Shown: positions 51,798 to 60,748 of the stretch, piece after piece
How the letters are laid out: each line of letters starts with the position of its first letter
Position numbering within the stretch: the stretch's first letter is position 1
Assembly: GCA_023151115.1 (NCBI GenBank)
Contig: JAKLJP010000009.1
Coordinates: forward strand, 1-64,000
DNA length: 64,000 bases
DNA from: Anaerolineae bacterium
Lineage (GTDB): Bacteria; Chloroflexota; Anaerolineae; 4572-78; J111
Reading direction: 5' to 3'
Made by a program: the position numbers and the translations under genes
Notes under the pieces: model-generated
What the model was told of the DNA's origin: nothing
Seen by the model: the letters and a program-made list of their open reading frames with translations, nothing else
Database searches by the model: none

Positions 51798-52511
51798 ATG
51801 TTAGGACTTGAAGACAAAGTTGTTTTAGTAACAGGCGGCAACCATGGCATTGGGGCTGCCATTGTGGAGGTTCTGGAAGATTTTGGGGCAAAAGTGGCTT
51901 ATAACTACCGCAGCGAACCCGGCCCGCGAGGCTCGCTGGCCGTCAAGGTTGACGTAACTGACGAGGCCGGCATGGCCGAGTTTGCCGAGCGGACAGAGCG
52001 AGAATTGGGACCAATCTACGGGGTGGTGCCTAACGCCGGCATTATCAAGGACAACCTGATTATAAAAATGCCTGCGGAGGATTGGCATGCTGTGCTGGAA
52101 GTTAATCTGACCGGCGCTTACTACACCATTAAACCGGTTCTCCCCAAAATGTACGAGCGGCAGGAAGGTTCGATAGTTTTTATCAGCTCGTTGGGTGGGC
52201 AGCGGGGCAATATTGGCCAGGCCAATTACTCCGCCGCTAAAGCCGGCATGATTGCGCTGGCTCAAACCCTGGCCCTTGAGGCCGCCCGTTACGGGGTTCG
52301 CTCCAATGTTGTTGCGCCGGGTTACACCGAAACCGATATTGTTAAAGGTATTCCTGAAAAGGTGCAGGAAGTGCTGATTAAGCAGATTCCCATGCGCCGT
52401 TTTGCCCAACCCAAGGAGATGGCCTGGGTGGTGGCTTTCTTGTTGTCGCCCATCGCTTCAAGTTACATTACCGGGCAGGTCATTCCCGTCAATGGTGGGC
52501 AGTATTTCTGA
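51798..52511 (+). CDS. phaB: Acetoacetyl-CoA reductase / FabG-like SDR
   Basis: 237 residues. NAD(P) motif TGGNHGIGAA; Ser in FISSLGG and Tyr-x3-Lys in NYSAAK; VIPVNGGQYF end. Second ketoreductase of the window, now in an operon with a PhaE-like protein, a thiolase and a DUF35 protein, so it probably reduces acetoacetyl-CoA to (R)-3-hydroxybutyryl-CoA. Somewhat short because the loop after the coenzyme motif is reduced. Confidence 0.88.
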   Translation: MLGLEDKVVLVTGGNHGIGAAIVEVLEDFGAKVAYNYRSEPGPRGSLAVKVDVTDEAGMAEFAERTERELGPIYGVVPNAGIIKDNLIIKMPAEDWHAVLEVNLTGAYYTIKPVLPKMYERQEGSIVFISSLGGQRGNIGQANYSAAKAGMIALAQTLALEAARYGVRSNVVAPGYTETDIVKGIPEKVQEVLIKQIPMRRFAQPKEMAWVVAFLLSPIASSYITGQVIPVNGGQYF

Positions 52512-52521
52512 TGAGGATATA

Positions 52522-53049
52522 ATGTCAACAACTCAAAACCCGATGGAGCTGTGGCTTCGGCTTATGAGCGATGCGATGCGGGGTACGGCTGATGCCCAGG
52601 AGGCGATTCGTGCCCTGGGTGAAATACCGACCACCCCCGACCAATTAACCCGCTGGATGTCCCGCTTTATGCCCCTGGCGGCTGGTCAAACCCCTGGACC
52701 TGAAAAAATGAGCGATTGGCTTGAGGATGCCTGGAAAATGATGGGGGTGGTGCCGCGCTATCGTTATCTTGAGTTGTTGGAGCGCCACGAACTTCTGCGC
52801 CAGCGGCTGGAAGAAGCCGAAAAGACCATTCAAAAACTGCGCAAAGCCTCTTCCGGCAGCAAAATGCCGGAACAGGAAGTCCAGCAGATTTTAAACCTCT
52901 GGGAAGGCATGCTGCAAGAGACCTTAAGCATGCAGGCCGATTGGATGCGAAGCTGGACCCAAACAGAGGCTGCCGAAGCGAAAGGGGAACCAAAAAAATC
53001 AACCTCTGCGGATGCAGGGGTAAGCAGCAATGAAGAGAACGAGGAATAA
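52522..53049 (+). CDS. PhaE-like short protein (C-terminal module)
   Basis: 175 residues from ATG 52522, with GAGGATAT as a weak RBS. The middle (PRYRYLELLERHELLRQRLEEAEKTIQKL) corresponds to the PhaE/PhaR C-terminal PhaC-binding helix; the N-terminal and tail parts differ. Thus the PhaE pieces in this cluster are split: the 48.6-kb protein has the N-terminal half and this one the C-terminal half. Likely a PhaC partner or granule protein. Confidence 0.65.
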   Translation: MSTTQNPMELWLRLMSDAMRGTADAQEAIRALGEIPTTPDQLTRWMSRFMPLAAGQTPGPEKMSDWLEDAWKMMGVVPRYRYLELLERHELLRQRLEEAEKTIQKLRKASSGSKMPEQEVQQILNLWEGMLQETLSMQADWMRSWTQTEAAEAKGEPKKSTSADAGVSSNEENEE

Positions 53050-53096
53050 CATTACTAAATCAATAGTATCTTACGAGTCAGATTCTTGTACAATCA

Positions 53097-53206
53097 GCAA
53101 GAAGTTGTTACACAGAGAGGCACGGAGAAGTCACAGAGTTTCTCAGAGGAATTTTTAGAACTCTCTGTGTGCCTCTGTGGAGTCTCTGTGTAGCTCTGTG
53201 TTCCTT
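53097..53206. repeat. CTCTGTG-type inverted repeat
   Basis: ACACAGAGAGGCACGGAG and AAGTCACAGAG face CTCTGTGTGCCTCTGTGG and CTCTGTGTAGCTCTGTGT, forming an imperfect long hairpin between the PhaE-like and thiolase genes. It is built from short CTCTGTG units. No gene. Confidence 0.7.
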
Positions 53207-53265
53207 TTTGGTTCTGGCTCGGCCAGGTTAGGGAATTAAAGTTAGTATTATTTGAAGGAGGTACA

Positions 53266-54528
53266 ATGACTGGAAAACTTAACCGAGGCGTCGCTATTGT
53301 GGGGGCCGGCATGACCCAGTTTGGCGCGTTCCCCGGCAAAGCGACCCGTGATTTATTTGTCGAAGCATTTCGTGAGATGTCCGAGTCGGTTGACAAGGGG
53401 TTTGACCCCAACCAGATTGAGGCTCTTTATATCGGCAACTACAGCAGCGACCTGTTTGAAGGCCAGGGCCACACCGCCCCCTTTATGGCCGATTATGTTG
53501 GCCTGACCCCTCGCCCGGCCACCCGCTGTGAAGATGCCTGCGCCAGCGGCAGCGCCGCCTTACGCAGTGGTTTGTTAGCCATCGCTTCCGGCATGTACGA
53601 TATGGTTTTGGTGGGCGGGATTGAAAAAATGACCGATTTGCCCACCGAGCGCGTAACCGATACCCTGGCCACCGCCTCGGATGCGCTGTATGATGTTCCG
53701 GCGGGCTTTACCTTCCCCGGCCTATACGCTTCAATCGCCACGGCCTACATGGACCGCTATGGGGCTACGCCTGAAACCTTTATGAAAGTGGGCCTCAAAA
53801 ACCACAATCATGGCTCGCTCAACCCCAAAGCCCAATTTGGGCAGACGATTGCCAGCATTATGGAACGCCAAAAGAAGAGCGCCGAAAAGAAAGGCCGGCC
53901 TATCCCCACCTGGACCGACGAGATGGAATTTCTCCATGACGATAGAGCCAACCTGGTTATTGCCTGGCCCATGCGCCTGTATGACTGCTCCCCCGTTTCC
54001 GATGGCGCCGCCGCTATCCTGCTGGTAGCCGAAGACCTGGCTAAGAATTTTTCCGACAACCCCATTTATATCATCGGTTCTGGCCAGGCCAGCGATATGA
54101 CCCTACGCCATCGCTCTGATTTAACTACCCTCCCTGCCGCCCGGATTGCCGCGCAAAAGGCTTACGAAATGGCCGGAGTGAAACCCGCCGACATTAAAGT
54201 AGTCGAGGTTCACGACTGCTTCACCATCGCCGAGATTATCGCCACCGAAGACCTGGGCTTTTTCAAGCCCGGCCAGGGTTACGAAGCGGCCGAGGAAGGC
54301 GTCACCTCCCGTTTAGGCCCGCGCCCCATTAACAGTTCGGGTGGGCTTAAATCCAAAGGGCACCCGGTTGGCGCATCGGGCGCAGGCCAGGTGGTTGAAA
54401 TTTGGAAGCAACTGCGGGGCGAAGCCGGGGAACGGCAACTGCCCGGCGGCAATCTTAACCTGGGCTTAACCCACAATGTCGGTGGCACCGGCGAAACGGC
54501 CATCGTCCACATTTACGAGAGGAGATAA
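53266..54528 (+). CDS. Thiolase (SCP-x/acetyl-CoA acetyltransferase-like)
   Basis: 420 residues. Nucleophilic Cys92 in EDACASGSAALRSG; His in VEVHDCFTIAE; GGLKSKGHPVGASG for CoA/active-site His. These are features of SCP-x-type thiolases, which pair with DUF35 proteins. It can condense two acetyl-CoA to acetoacetyl-CoA, feeding PhaB. Behind GGAGG. The downstream DUF35 gene starts 3 bases after its stop. Confidence 0.9.
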   Translation: MTGKLNRGVAIVGAGMTQFGAFPGKATRDLFVEAFREMSESVDKGFDPNQIEALYIGNYSSDLFEGQGHTAPFMADYVGLTPRPATRCEDACASGSAALRSGLLAIASGMYDMVLVGGIEKMTDLPTERVTDTLATASDALYDVPAGFTFPGLYASIATAYMDRYGATPETFMKVGLKNHNHGSLNPKAQFGQTIASIMERQKKSAEKKGRPIPTWTDEMEFLHDDRANLVIAWPMRLYDCSPVSDGAAAILLVAEDLAKNFSDNPIYIIGSGQASDMTLRHRSDLTTLPAARIAAQKAYEMAGVKPADIKVVEVHDCFTIAEIIATEDLGFFKPGQGYEAAEEGVTSRLGPRPINSSGGLKSKGHPVGASGAGQVVEIWKQLRGEAGERQLPGGNLNLGLTHNVGGTGETAIVHIYERR

Positions 54529-54531
54529 CCC

Positions 54532-54957
54532 ATGCCAGAAAATGTTGCCCCTCCCTTTACTGCGGCTGAATTTAATCAATACCTGGCTCAGCATAAATTG
54601 GTCGGCTCCCGCAGTCTGACCAGCAACAAACTCTATGTGCCGCCGCGCCCAATGTGTCCGGCCACCTATTCCTTCGATATGGAATTGGTTGAACTATCCG
54701 GCAAGGGTAAGCTGGTTGCCTTTACGGTGATTACCATCGCCCCAACTCTAATGATCGAAGCCGGTTACAATCGCAACAATCCTTACTGCGCCGGAATAGT
54801 CGAATTGGATGAGGGACCCAAAGTGAGCGCCCAAATTATTGGTGTGGATGTGGCTCATCCAGAAACCATTAAAATTGGCGCCCCGGTAAAAGTGGCCTAT
54901 GTCGAGCGCGGCCAGGATGATAAGCGCCGCACCTACCTGGCTTTTGAGCCGGCCTGA
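54532..54957 (+). CDS. DUF35 OB-fold thiolase partner, zinc ribbon lost
   Basis: 141 residues with the DUF35 OB-fold (GKGKLVAFTVITIAPTLMIE ... PYCAGIVELDEGPKVSAQIIG). Family members have an N-terminal zinc ribbon of four Cys, followed by PP and CPxC. Here the first pair is missing (GSRSLTSNKLYVPPRPMCPATY) and only one Cys remains, so zinc is unlikely to be bound. DUF35 proteins bridge acetyl-CoA thiolase and HMG-CoA synthase in archaea. The partner here is surely the thiolase before it. Confidence 0.82.
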   Translation: MPENVAPPFTAAEFNQYLAQHKLVGSRSLTSNKLYVPPRPMCPATYSFDMELVELSGKGKLVAFTVITIAPTLMIEAGYNRNNPYCAGIVELDEGPKVSAQIIGVDVAHPETIKIGAPVKVAYVERGQDDKRRTYLAFEPA

Positions 54958-55033
54958 TGCTTTAATTTTAGGGTCAAATCCGAGATTGTTGCGGGAAGCA
55001 GCAACTTGAGTTAAACTGATGGGACGACATTGA

Positions 55034-55069
55034 CGGTGGAGTCAACAGCTTAAGCTGTTGACTCCACCG
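55034..55069. repeat. 36-bp perfect palindrome
   Basis: CGGTGGAGTCAACAGCTT and its exact reverse complement make an uninterrupted palindrome before aceB. No T-run follows. It can form an 18-bp stem in RNA or a cruciform. It may be a terminator for the thiolase operon or a small mobile element. Confidence 0.75.
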
Positions 55070-55102
55070 ACTATTCTCATAAAAATCAGGAGACAGAGCG
55101 CA

Positions 55103-56677
55103 ATGCAAAATCTACCCAAAGGAGTTCAGATTCTGGGGCCAGCGTTGCCCGCATTTGCCCAGGTGCTCACCCCGGAGGCGCTGGCCTTTGTGGCCAAGCT
55201 CCATCGCCATTTCAACCCGACCCGAGAAAGGCTGCTGCAACGGCGAGCCGAGCGCCAGCTTGAACTTGATGCCGGCAAGCTGCCGGATTTTCTGCCCGAC
55301 AGCCCGGCCAGAGGCGACTGGCAGGTTGCGCCTGCCCCGCCCGATTTGCAAAAACGCTGGGTGGAAATCACCGGCCCGACCGAGCGCAAAATGATGGTCA
55401 ACGCGCTCAACTCCGGCGCCAGCGTTTTTATGGCCGATTGTGAAGATGCCCTCTCCCCCACCTGGGCCAACGTCGTCGAGGGCCAGCTTAACCTGATTAA
55501 CGCTGTCCGGCGGCAGATTGATTTTGTTAGCCCCGAAGGCAAGGCGTACAAGCTTAATGATAAAATTGCCACGCTCCTGGTGCGCCCCCGCGGCTGGCAC
55601 CTCACCGAGAAAAACGTCTTGGTAGATGACCAGCCCATCTCGGCCAGCCTGTTTGATTTTGGATTGTACTTTTTCCACAATGCCCACGAGTTGATAAAGC
55701 GCGGCAGCGGCCCTTATTTTTATTTACCCAAACTGGAAAGCCATCTGGAAGCGCGGCTGTGGAATGAGGTCTTCAACCTGGCTCAGGATGAATTATCAAT
55801 TCCGCGCGGAACGATTCGAGCCACCGTGCTGATCGAAACGATCATGGCCGCCTTTGAGATGGAAGAAATTCTATACGAACTGCGCGATCACATGTCGGGC
55901 CTCAATGCCGGCCGCTGGGATTACATCTTCAGCGTTATCAAAAAGTTTAGCCGGCGGGCCGAATTTATGCTGCCCGACCGCGCCCAAGTCACGATGACCG
56001 TGCCGTTTATGCGTCCCTATACCGAACTGCTGGTCAAAACCTGTCACAAGCACGGCGCGCACGCTATCGGCGGGATGGCCGCTTTTATCCCCAGCCGGCG
56101 CGATCCTGAAGTTAACGAGCGGGCGCTGGCTAAAGTGCGCGAGGACAAAGAGCGCGAATCCGGCGATGGCTTTGATGGCACCTGGGTGGCTCACCCCGAC
56201 CTGGTGCCGGTGGCCTGGGAAATTTTTGAGCGCAAGTTGGGCGACAAGCCGCATCAGAAAGAGCGCCTGCGCCAGGATGTGCAGGTAGCGGCCAAAGATT
56301 TGGTCAATATTCAAGTGCCCGGCGGCCAGATTACCGAAGCCGGGATACGCTTGAATGTGAATGTGGCCTTGCAGTACATCAATTCTTGGTTGGACGGCAA
56401 CGGCGCAGCGGCTATTTACAATTTGATGGAAGATACCGCCACCGCCGAAATCTCTCGCGCCCAACTGTGGCAGTGGCTTTGCCACGGGGCCAGGCTGGAT
56501 GATGGCCGAACCTTTACCAAAGCCATGTATGAACAAATCCGCACCGAAGAGCTGGCCAAGCTGGGCGGGGCTGGTACCGCTCATTATGGTAAAGCCGTCG
56601 CAATTTTAGACGAGTTGGTGCTGAATGATAAGTTTATTGAGTTTTTGACCTTTGTGGCGTATCCTTATCTAAGTTAA
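55103..56677 (+). CDS. aceB: Malate synthase (A type)
   Basis: 524 residues, usual for the A form. Signatures: [32 protein letters not shown] (catalytic acids), [50 protein letters not shown] and GRWDYIFS, plus the C-terminal lid. It makes malate from glyoxylate and acetyl-CoA. Isocitrate lyase is not in the window. ATG 55103 behind AGGAGA. It may share regulation with the acetyl-CoA/PHA genes, inferred. Followed by a terminator. Confidence 0.95.
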   Translation: MQNLPKGVQILGPALPAFAQVLTPEALAFVAKLHRHFNPTRERLLQRRAERQLELDAGKLPDFLPDSPARGDWQVAPAPPDLQKRWVEITGPTERKMMVNALNSGASVFMADCEDALSPTWANVVEGQLNLINAVRRQIDFVSPEGKAYKLNDKIATLLVRPRGWHLTEKNVLVDDQPISASLFDFGLYFFHNAHELIKRGSGPYFYLPKLESHLEARLWNEVFNLAQDELSIPRGTIRATVLIETIMAAFEMEEILYELRDHMSGLNAGRWDYIFSVIKKFSRRAEFMLPDRAQVTMTVPFMRPYTELLVKTCHKHGAHAIGGMAAFIPSRRDPEVNERALAKVREDKERESGDGFDGTWVAHPDLVPVAWEIFERKLGDKPHQKERLRQDVQVAAKDLVNIQVPGGQITEAGIRLNVNVALQYINSWLDGNGAAAIYNLMEDTATAEISRAQLWQWLCHGARLDDGRTFTKAMYEQIRTEELAKLGGAGTAHYGKAVAILDELVLNDKFIEFLTFVAYPYLS

Positions 56678-56697
56678 AACCTTTCCCTACAGATAAG

Positions 56698-56725
56698 AAG
56701 CCTGGCTCCGGTCAGGCTTTTTGTT
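56698..56725 (+). terminator. Intrinsic terminator after aceB
   Basis: AAGCCTG/CAGGCTT stem with an 8-nt loop, followed by TTTTTGTTTTG. Good rho-independent terminator about 20 bases after the aceB stop. Confidence 0.85.
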
Positions 56726-56767
56726 TTGTCTGAGGTAAACAAAAAAAGGGTTGCAAAAAATCGCCTG

Positions 56768-56796
56768 TTGACAAATCCCCCAACTTGTGCTAAGAT
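56768..56796 (+). promoter_or_regulatory. Promoter of the ATP-grasp/alpha-E/transglutaminase operon
   Basis: TTGACA (56768-56773) and TAAGAT (56791-56796) with a 17-bp spacer. Strong sigma-70-like match; the transcript would begin near 56803 and run through a leader hairpin before the first gene. Confidence 0.65.
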
Positions 56797-56834
56797 TGCG
56801 CCCCAATACGATATAACCCTTTTTGAGCCGCGAT

Positions 56835-56879
56835 GCTCCCGACCGCAAACTCTTTAATTTGGCGGTGGGAGCTTTTTTT
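56835..56879 (+). terminator. Terminator-like leader hairpin before the ATP-grasp gene (possible attenuator)
   Basis: GCTCCC-ACCGC pairs with GCGGT-GGGAGC (one bulged G) and is followed directly by TTTTTTT. It lies between the promoter and the ATG 56915, so an RNA made from this promoter meets an intrinsic terminator before its first gene. Such leader terminators often belong to attenuators or riboswitches. An aptamer was not recognised. Confidence 0.6.
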
Positions 56880-56914
56880 ATTGGCCTTCTTCCTTGAGGA
56901 CAGGGAGACAAACC

Positions 56915-58387
56915 ATGATCGAAACCGTAAAATCATCCGCTCGTTTGATGTTCCATCCCCCCTTTACCCATTACGAACTTGACGTGGCCTACGACGAACT
57001 GTTTTACCCTACCGGCCAGCCGCGCCCGCATTATCACGCCTTGTATCAACGGCTGCTGGAACTACCCGCTGAGGAGTTGCAGCGCCGCCAACAGGCCGCC
57101 GATTTGTCCTTTCTCCATCAGGGCATCACCTTTACCGTGTATGGCCGCGAAGAGGGTACCGAGCGAATCATTCCCCATGACCTGCTGCCGCGCATTCTCA
57201 CCGGCGCAGAGTGGGCCGACATCGAGCGCGGGCTAAGCCAGCGCATCACCGCGCTCAATATGTTTTTGCAAGACATTTATCACGAGGGCCGCATCCTAGC
57301 CGATGGGGTGGTGCCGCGAGACTTGATTTATAGCTGCCGCCACTACCGGCGCGAAATGCGCGGGCTGCGTGTGCCGCGTGGTATTTATATCTCTGTGGTC
57401 GGCACCGATTTGGTGCGCCTGGCCGATGGCAGTTTTGCGGTGCTAGAGGATAATCTGCGGGTGCCCAGCGGGGTGTCTTACATGCTGGCTAACCGGCAGG
57501 TGATGAAGCGGGTCTTTCCCCACCTCTTTAGCAACTACGGCGTGCGCCCATTGGATCACTACGGCCAGGCGTTACTGACAACGCTGCGGGCGTTGGCCCC
57601 CGGCCATCCTGACCCGACCATTGTGCTGCTGACGCCCGGAGTCTACAATTCAGCCTACTACGAGCACACTTTTTTGGCCCGGCAGATGGGGATTGAACTG
57701 GTGGAGGGGCGCGATTTACTCATCCACGATAACGTGGTCTACATGCGCACCACCGCCGGTTTGCAGCGCGTTGATGTTATCTATCGCCGGGTTGACGACG
57801 ATTTTCTCGACCCGCTGGTTTTCCGGCCCGACTCCGCCTTGGGGGTCGCCGGGCTGTTCAACGCCTATCGGGCCGGCAATGTCGCCCTGGCCAATGCCAT
57901 CGGTACCGGCGTGGCCGATGATAAGGCTGTCTATGCCTATGTCCCGGCGATCATTCGCTATTATCTGGCTGAAGAACCCATTCTACCCAATGTGAATACT
58001 TATTTGTTAAGCGACGAACAACAGCGGCAGTATGTCTTGGAGCATCTGGACGAACTGGTAGTCAAAGCGGTGGGCGAATCAGGCGGATACGGTATGTTGA
58101 TTGGCCCGCACAGCACTGCGACCGAGCGCGAGGAGTTTCGCCAGCGCATCCTGGCCCAGCCGCGCAACTATATTGCCCAGCCCACCCTGGCCCTGTCTCG
58201 CGCCCCCAGCTTTATTGACAACCGGGTTGAAGCTCGCCACGTGGACCTGCGACCTTACATTTTGTACGGTGAGCAAGTGACCATTGTGCCGGGCGGCCTG
58301 ACCCGCGTCGCCCTCCGGCGCGGTTCCCTGGTGGTCAACTCTTCCCAGGGTGGCGGGAGTAAAGATACGTGGGTGTTGTATGAATGA
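56915..58387 (+). CDS. Circularly permuted ATP-grasp type 2 protein
   Basis: 490 residues from ATG 56915, behind GGGAGA. Typical CP_ATPgrasp_2 features: [67 protein letters not shown] block ([15 protein letters not shown]) and [19 protein letters not shown]. It is the first of a conserved trio with alpha-E and transglutaminase genes, thought to make a peptide or amide linkage. Product unknown. Cytoplasmic. Confidence 0.9.
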   Translation: MIETVKSSARLMFHPPFTHYELDVAYDELFYPTGQPRPHYHALYQRLLELPAEELQRRQQAADLSFLHQGITFTVYGREEGTERIIPHDLLPRILTGAEWADIERGLSQRITALNMFLQDIYHEGRILADGVVPRDLIYSCRHYRREMRGLRVPRGIYISVVGTDLVRLADGSFAVLEDNLRVPSGVSYMLANRQVMKRVFPHLFSNYGVRPLDHYGQALLTTLRALAPGHPDPTIVLLTPGVYNSAYYEHTFLARQMGIELVEGRDLLIHDNVVYMRTTAGLQRVDVIYRRVDDDFLDPLVFRPDSALGVAGLFNAYRAGNVALANAIGTGVADDKAVYAYVPAIIRYYLAEEPILPNVNTYLLSDEQQRQYVLEHLDELVVKAVGESGGYGMLIGPHSTATEREEFRQRILAQPRNYIAQPTLALSRAPSFIDNRVEARHVDLRPYILYGEQVTIVPGGLTRVALRRGSLVVNSSQGGGSKDTWVLYE

Positions 58388-58420
58388 CATATTTCTATTT
58401 TCGCCCGCTCAGGTAAATAC

Positions 58421-58471
58421 TCCGTCTTGCGTCTTGCGTAAATTTAACGCAAGACGCAAGACGCAACACGC
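58421..58471. repeat. Inverted CGTCTTG heptamer arrays
   Basis: CGTCTTGCGTCTTGCGT faces ACGCAAGACGCAAGACGC around AAATTTA. The unit is 7 bp. It lies between the ATP-grasp and alpha-E genes and ends 11 bases before the next start, so it may reduce read-through or translation of the second gene. Confidence 0.88.
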
Positions 58472-58482
58472 TAGAGGTTTCC

Positions 58483-59454
58483 ATGCTGTCACGAGTCGCC
58501 GACCATTTATACTGGATGAGCCGCTACCTGGAGCGGGCTGAACATACCGCTCGTTTGATCGGAGTCCACCTGGATCTGATGCTCGATCAGACCCCGGCCA
58601 CGGCTGCTTCGCGTCGAGAACGCCTGGCGGCCAGCCTGGCTACGCCCTTGCCGCCGGAAAATTTGCAAGATGATTACAGCATGACCCAGGCATTGACCTT
58701 TAGCCCGGCTAATAAATCCTCTATTGTGGCCTGTATTGCCGCTGCCCGCGAGAACGCGCAGAACGTGCGCGAGCGGATTAGTTCAGAAATGTGGGAACAG
58801 ATCAATCAGCTTTATCTCTCTCTCAAACAGGCCAATCCCGAAAAGATTTGGCGGACAGAACCGCATCGCTTTTTCCGCTCGGTCAAAGAAGGGGCGCACC
58901 TGTTTCAGGGGTTGACCGACTCGACCATGAATCATGGGGAGGGCTGGCATTTTATCCAGGTAGGCCGCTTTATCGAGCGGGCCGGCGCAACTGCCGCTTT
59001 GCTGGATGTTCACTACAGCGCGGCTAACCAGTCGCTCCAAAATTTTAGCACTCCCGATGACTATCTGGAATGGATTGGTCTGCTGCGGAGTTGCACTGCT
59101 TTTGAAGCCTACTGCAAGGTCTACACCGCCGATTTTCAGCCCCAGGCCATTGCCGAGTTTTTGCTGCTCAACCACGAATTTCCGCACTCGGTTTATTTTG
59201 CGGTCAATGAAATACAAACTGCCCTGCACGGCATCGCCGAGGCGACTGAGACACGCAAACTGGGCCGGGTCTATCGGTTGGTGGGCCGGCTGCGGGCCTC
59301 GTTTGATTTTGACCAGATTGACGACATCATGACCGCCGGCCTGCATCTCTATTTGCAAGACATCCAGAGCCAATGCCGCCAGATTCACGAGGCGCTGTAT
59401 CAAACTTACATTACCTACCCCATCGAGGCGGCCCTGGCTGCCGAGGGGCGCTAA
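58483..59454 (+). CDS. Alpha-E domain protein
   Basis: 323 residues, an all-helical alpha-E protein starting MLSRVADHLYWMSRYLERAEHTARL, the family signature, with ENAQNVRERISSEMWEQIN and GEGWHFIQVGRFIERAGATAALLD. It is always found with the circularly permuted ATP-grasp and a transglutaminase. Function unsettled; probably part of a peptide-modification complex. ATG start after AGAGG. Confidence 0.9.
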   Translation: MLSRVADHLYWMSRYLERAEHTARLIGVHLDLMLDQTPATAASRRERLAASLATPLPPENLQDDYSMTQALTFSPANKSSIVACIAAARENAQNVRERISSEMWEQINQLYLSLKQANPEKIWRTEPHRFFRSVKEGAHLFQGLTDSTMNHGEGWHFIQVGRFIERAGATAALLDVHYSAANQSLQNFSTPDDYLEWIGLLRSCTAFEAYCKVYTADFQPQAIAEFLLLNHEFPHSVYFAVNEIQTALHGIAEATETRKLGRVYRLVGRLRASFDFDQIDDIMTAGLHLYLQDIQSQCRQIHEALYQTYITYPIEAALAAEGR

Positions 59455-59460
59455 AGGATT

Positions 59461-60453
59461 ATGCCATCCATGTATTACTCTATCCGCCATATCACCCGCT
59501 TTCGCTACAGCGCGCCCATCCATGAAAGTGTCATGGAACTACGCATGCAGCCCCGCGACGAGGGCCGCCAGCGCCGCCATTCCTTTGATCTGACCATTAA
59601 TCCCCGCGCCCAGGTAATACAGTATCGGGATTATTTAGGCAACACCGTTCATCATTTTGATATTCCCGGCCAGCACAACCAATTGATTATCACCGCTCAA
59701 GCCATGGCCGAGTTGACTCCACCGCCGCCTTTGCCCGACGCCCTGGGAGCAAATGCTTGGGAGTCGCTGGATCAATTGGCGCAGCAGGGGGATTATTGGG
59801 AAATGTTAGCGCCGAGTCACTTTGCCCGACCCACCGGCTTGCTGGCCGATCTGGCCGCCGAATTAAACCTCCAGCGTGAGGCCGACCCCCTGACGACCCT
59901 GCGCCGCCTCAATACGGCCCTGCACGACGCCTTTGATTACAAGCCTAACGGCACCAAAGTTGACTCGCCCATTGACGAAGCGCTGCAAAAGCGGCAGGGC
60001 GTGTGCCAGGATTTCGCCCACATTATGACGGCCCTGGTGCGGCAATTGGGGATTCCTTGCCGTTATGTCAGCGGTTATTTGTTTCACCGGCGAGAAGATC
60101 ACGACCGCTCGGAGGCCGATGCCACCCATGCTTGGGTCGAGGCGCTGCTGCCGGAACTTGGCTGGATTGGCTTTGACCCAACCAACAATCTCATCGCCGG
60201 CGACCGCCATATCCGGGTGGCGATTGGGCGCGATTACGCCGACGTGCCGCCAACGCGAGGTGTTTTCAAAGGCGATGCCCGCAGCGAACTCAGCGTGGCC
60301 GTGCAAGTCCGCCCGGCTGATGAAGTCGCCGTCAATAAACTTTCATTGGCAGAACCAGAACTGCCACCCCTCACCTGGCTCCAGGCCGAGGTCGAGGCTG
60401 AGACCGAGGTTGATTTCCTCCGGCAGCAGCAGCAACAACAGCAGCAGCAATAG
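59461..60453 (+). CDS. Transglutaminase-like cysteine protease, poly-Gln tail
   Basis: 330 residues. N-terminal bundle (YSIRHITRFRYSAPIHESVMELRMQPR), then the transglutaminase core: Cys in KRQGVCQDFAHI, His in DATHAWVEALLP, Asp in GFDPTNN. All three triad residues are present. The protein ends in nine consecutive Gln coded by CAG/CAA, a rare feature in bacteria. The start could also be the ATG at 59470. Third member of the trio; a terminator follows. Confidence 0.92.
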   Translation: MPSMYYSIRHITRFRYSAPIHESVMELRMQPRDEGRQRRHSFDLTINPRAQVIQYRDYLGNTVHHFDIPGQHNQLIITAQAMAELTPPPPLPDALGANAWESLDQLAQQGDYWEMLAPSHFARPTGLLADLAAELNLQREADPLTTLRRLNTALHDAFDYKPNGTKVDSPIDEALQKRQGVCQDFAHIMTALVRQLGIPCRYVSGYLFHRREDHDRSEADATHAWVEALLPELGWIGFDPTNNLIAGDRHIRVAIGRDYADVPPTRGVFKGDARSELSVAVQVRPADEVAVNKLSLAEPELPPLTWLQAEVEAETEVDFLRQQQQQQQQQ

Positions 60454-60465
60454 TAATGAAGCAAA

Positions 60466-60500
60466 AAAAGAGTCTCTCCCGATGGGGAGAGGCTCTTTTT
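60466..60500 (+). terminator. Intrinsic terminator after the transglutaminase gene
   Basis: AAGAGTCTCTCCC pairs with GGGAGAGGCTCTT (one U-G), a 4-nt loop GATG, then TTTT. It closes the trio operon. Confidence 0.88.
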
Positions 60501-60534
60501 AGTTTGACATAAACTCTTTTTGTCGGTATGCTAA

Positions 60535-60687
60535 TTATATACCCAATCTGATTTGCTGCGGCCCAATGCGCTCACTACAAGTATCAGGCGGCAGCAAGGC
60601 CACAATTTGCTTCCGCAAGCGAGATTTGCCGCCGACCCATTTGATGGGGCTGTTGATCATAGGGTATTCGCCGTTTTTAGTAGTCAT
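60535..60687 (-). pseudogene. N-terminal fragment of a D12-class (Dam-like) adenine methylase
   Basis: A 50-residue ORF, MTTKNGEYPMINSPIKWVGG then KSRLRKQIVALLPPDT, which is the N-terminal SAM-binding motif (PIKWxGGK) of the D12-class N6-adenine methyltransferases. It ends 35 bp before the trio terminator. No continuation was found. It seems to be the head of a truncated methylase at the edge of the R-M island. Confidence 0.7.
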
Positions 60688-60748
60688 ATAAAGTCCCTCA
60701 TTTAGTTACGTTCCTGAATTTAAAGTACGATAACAAAGAGCAGTCCTA

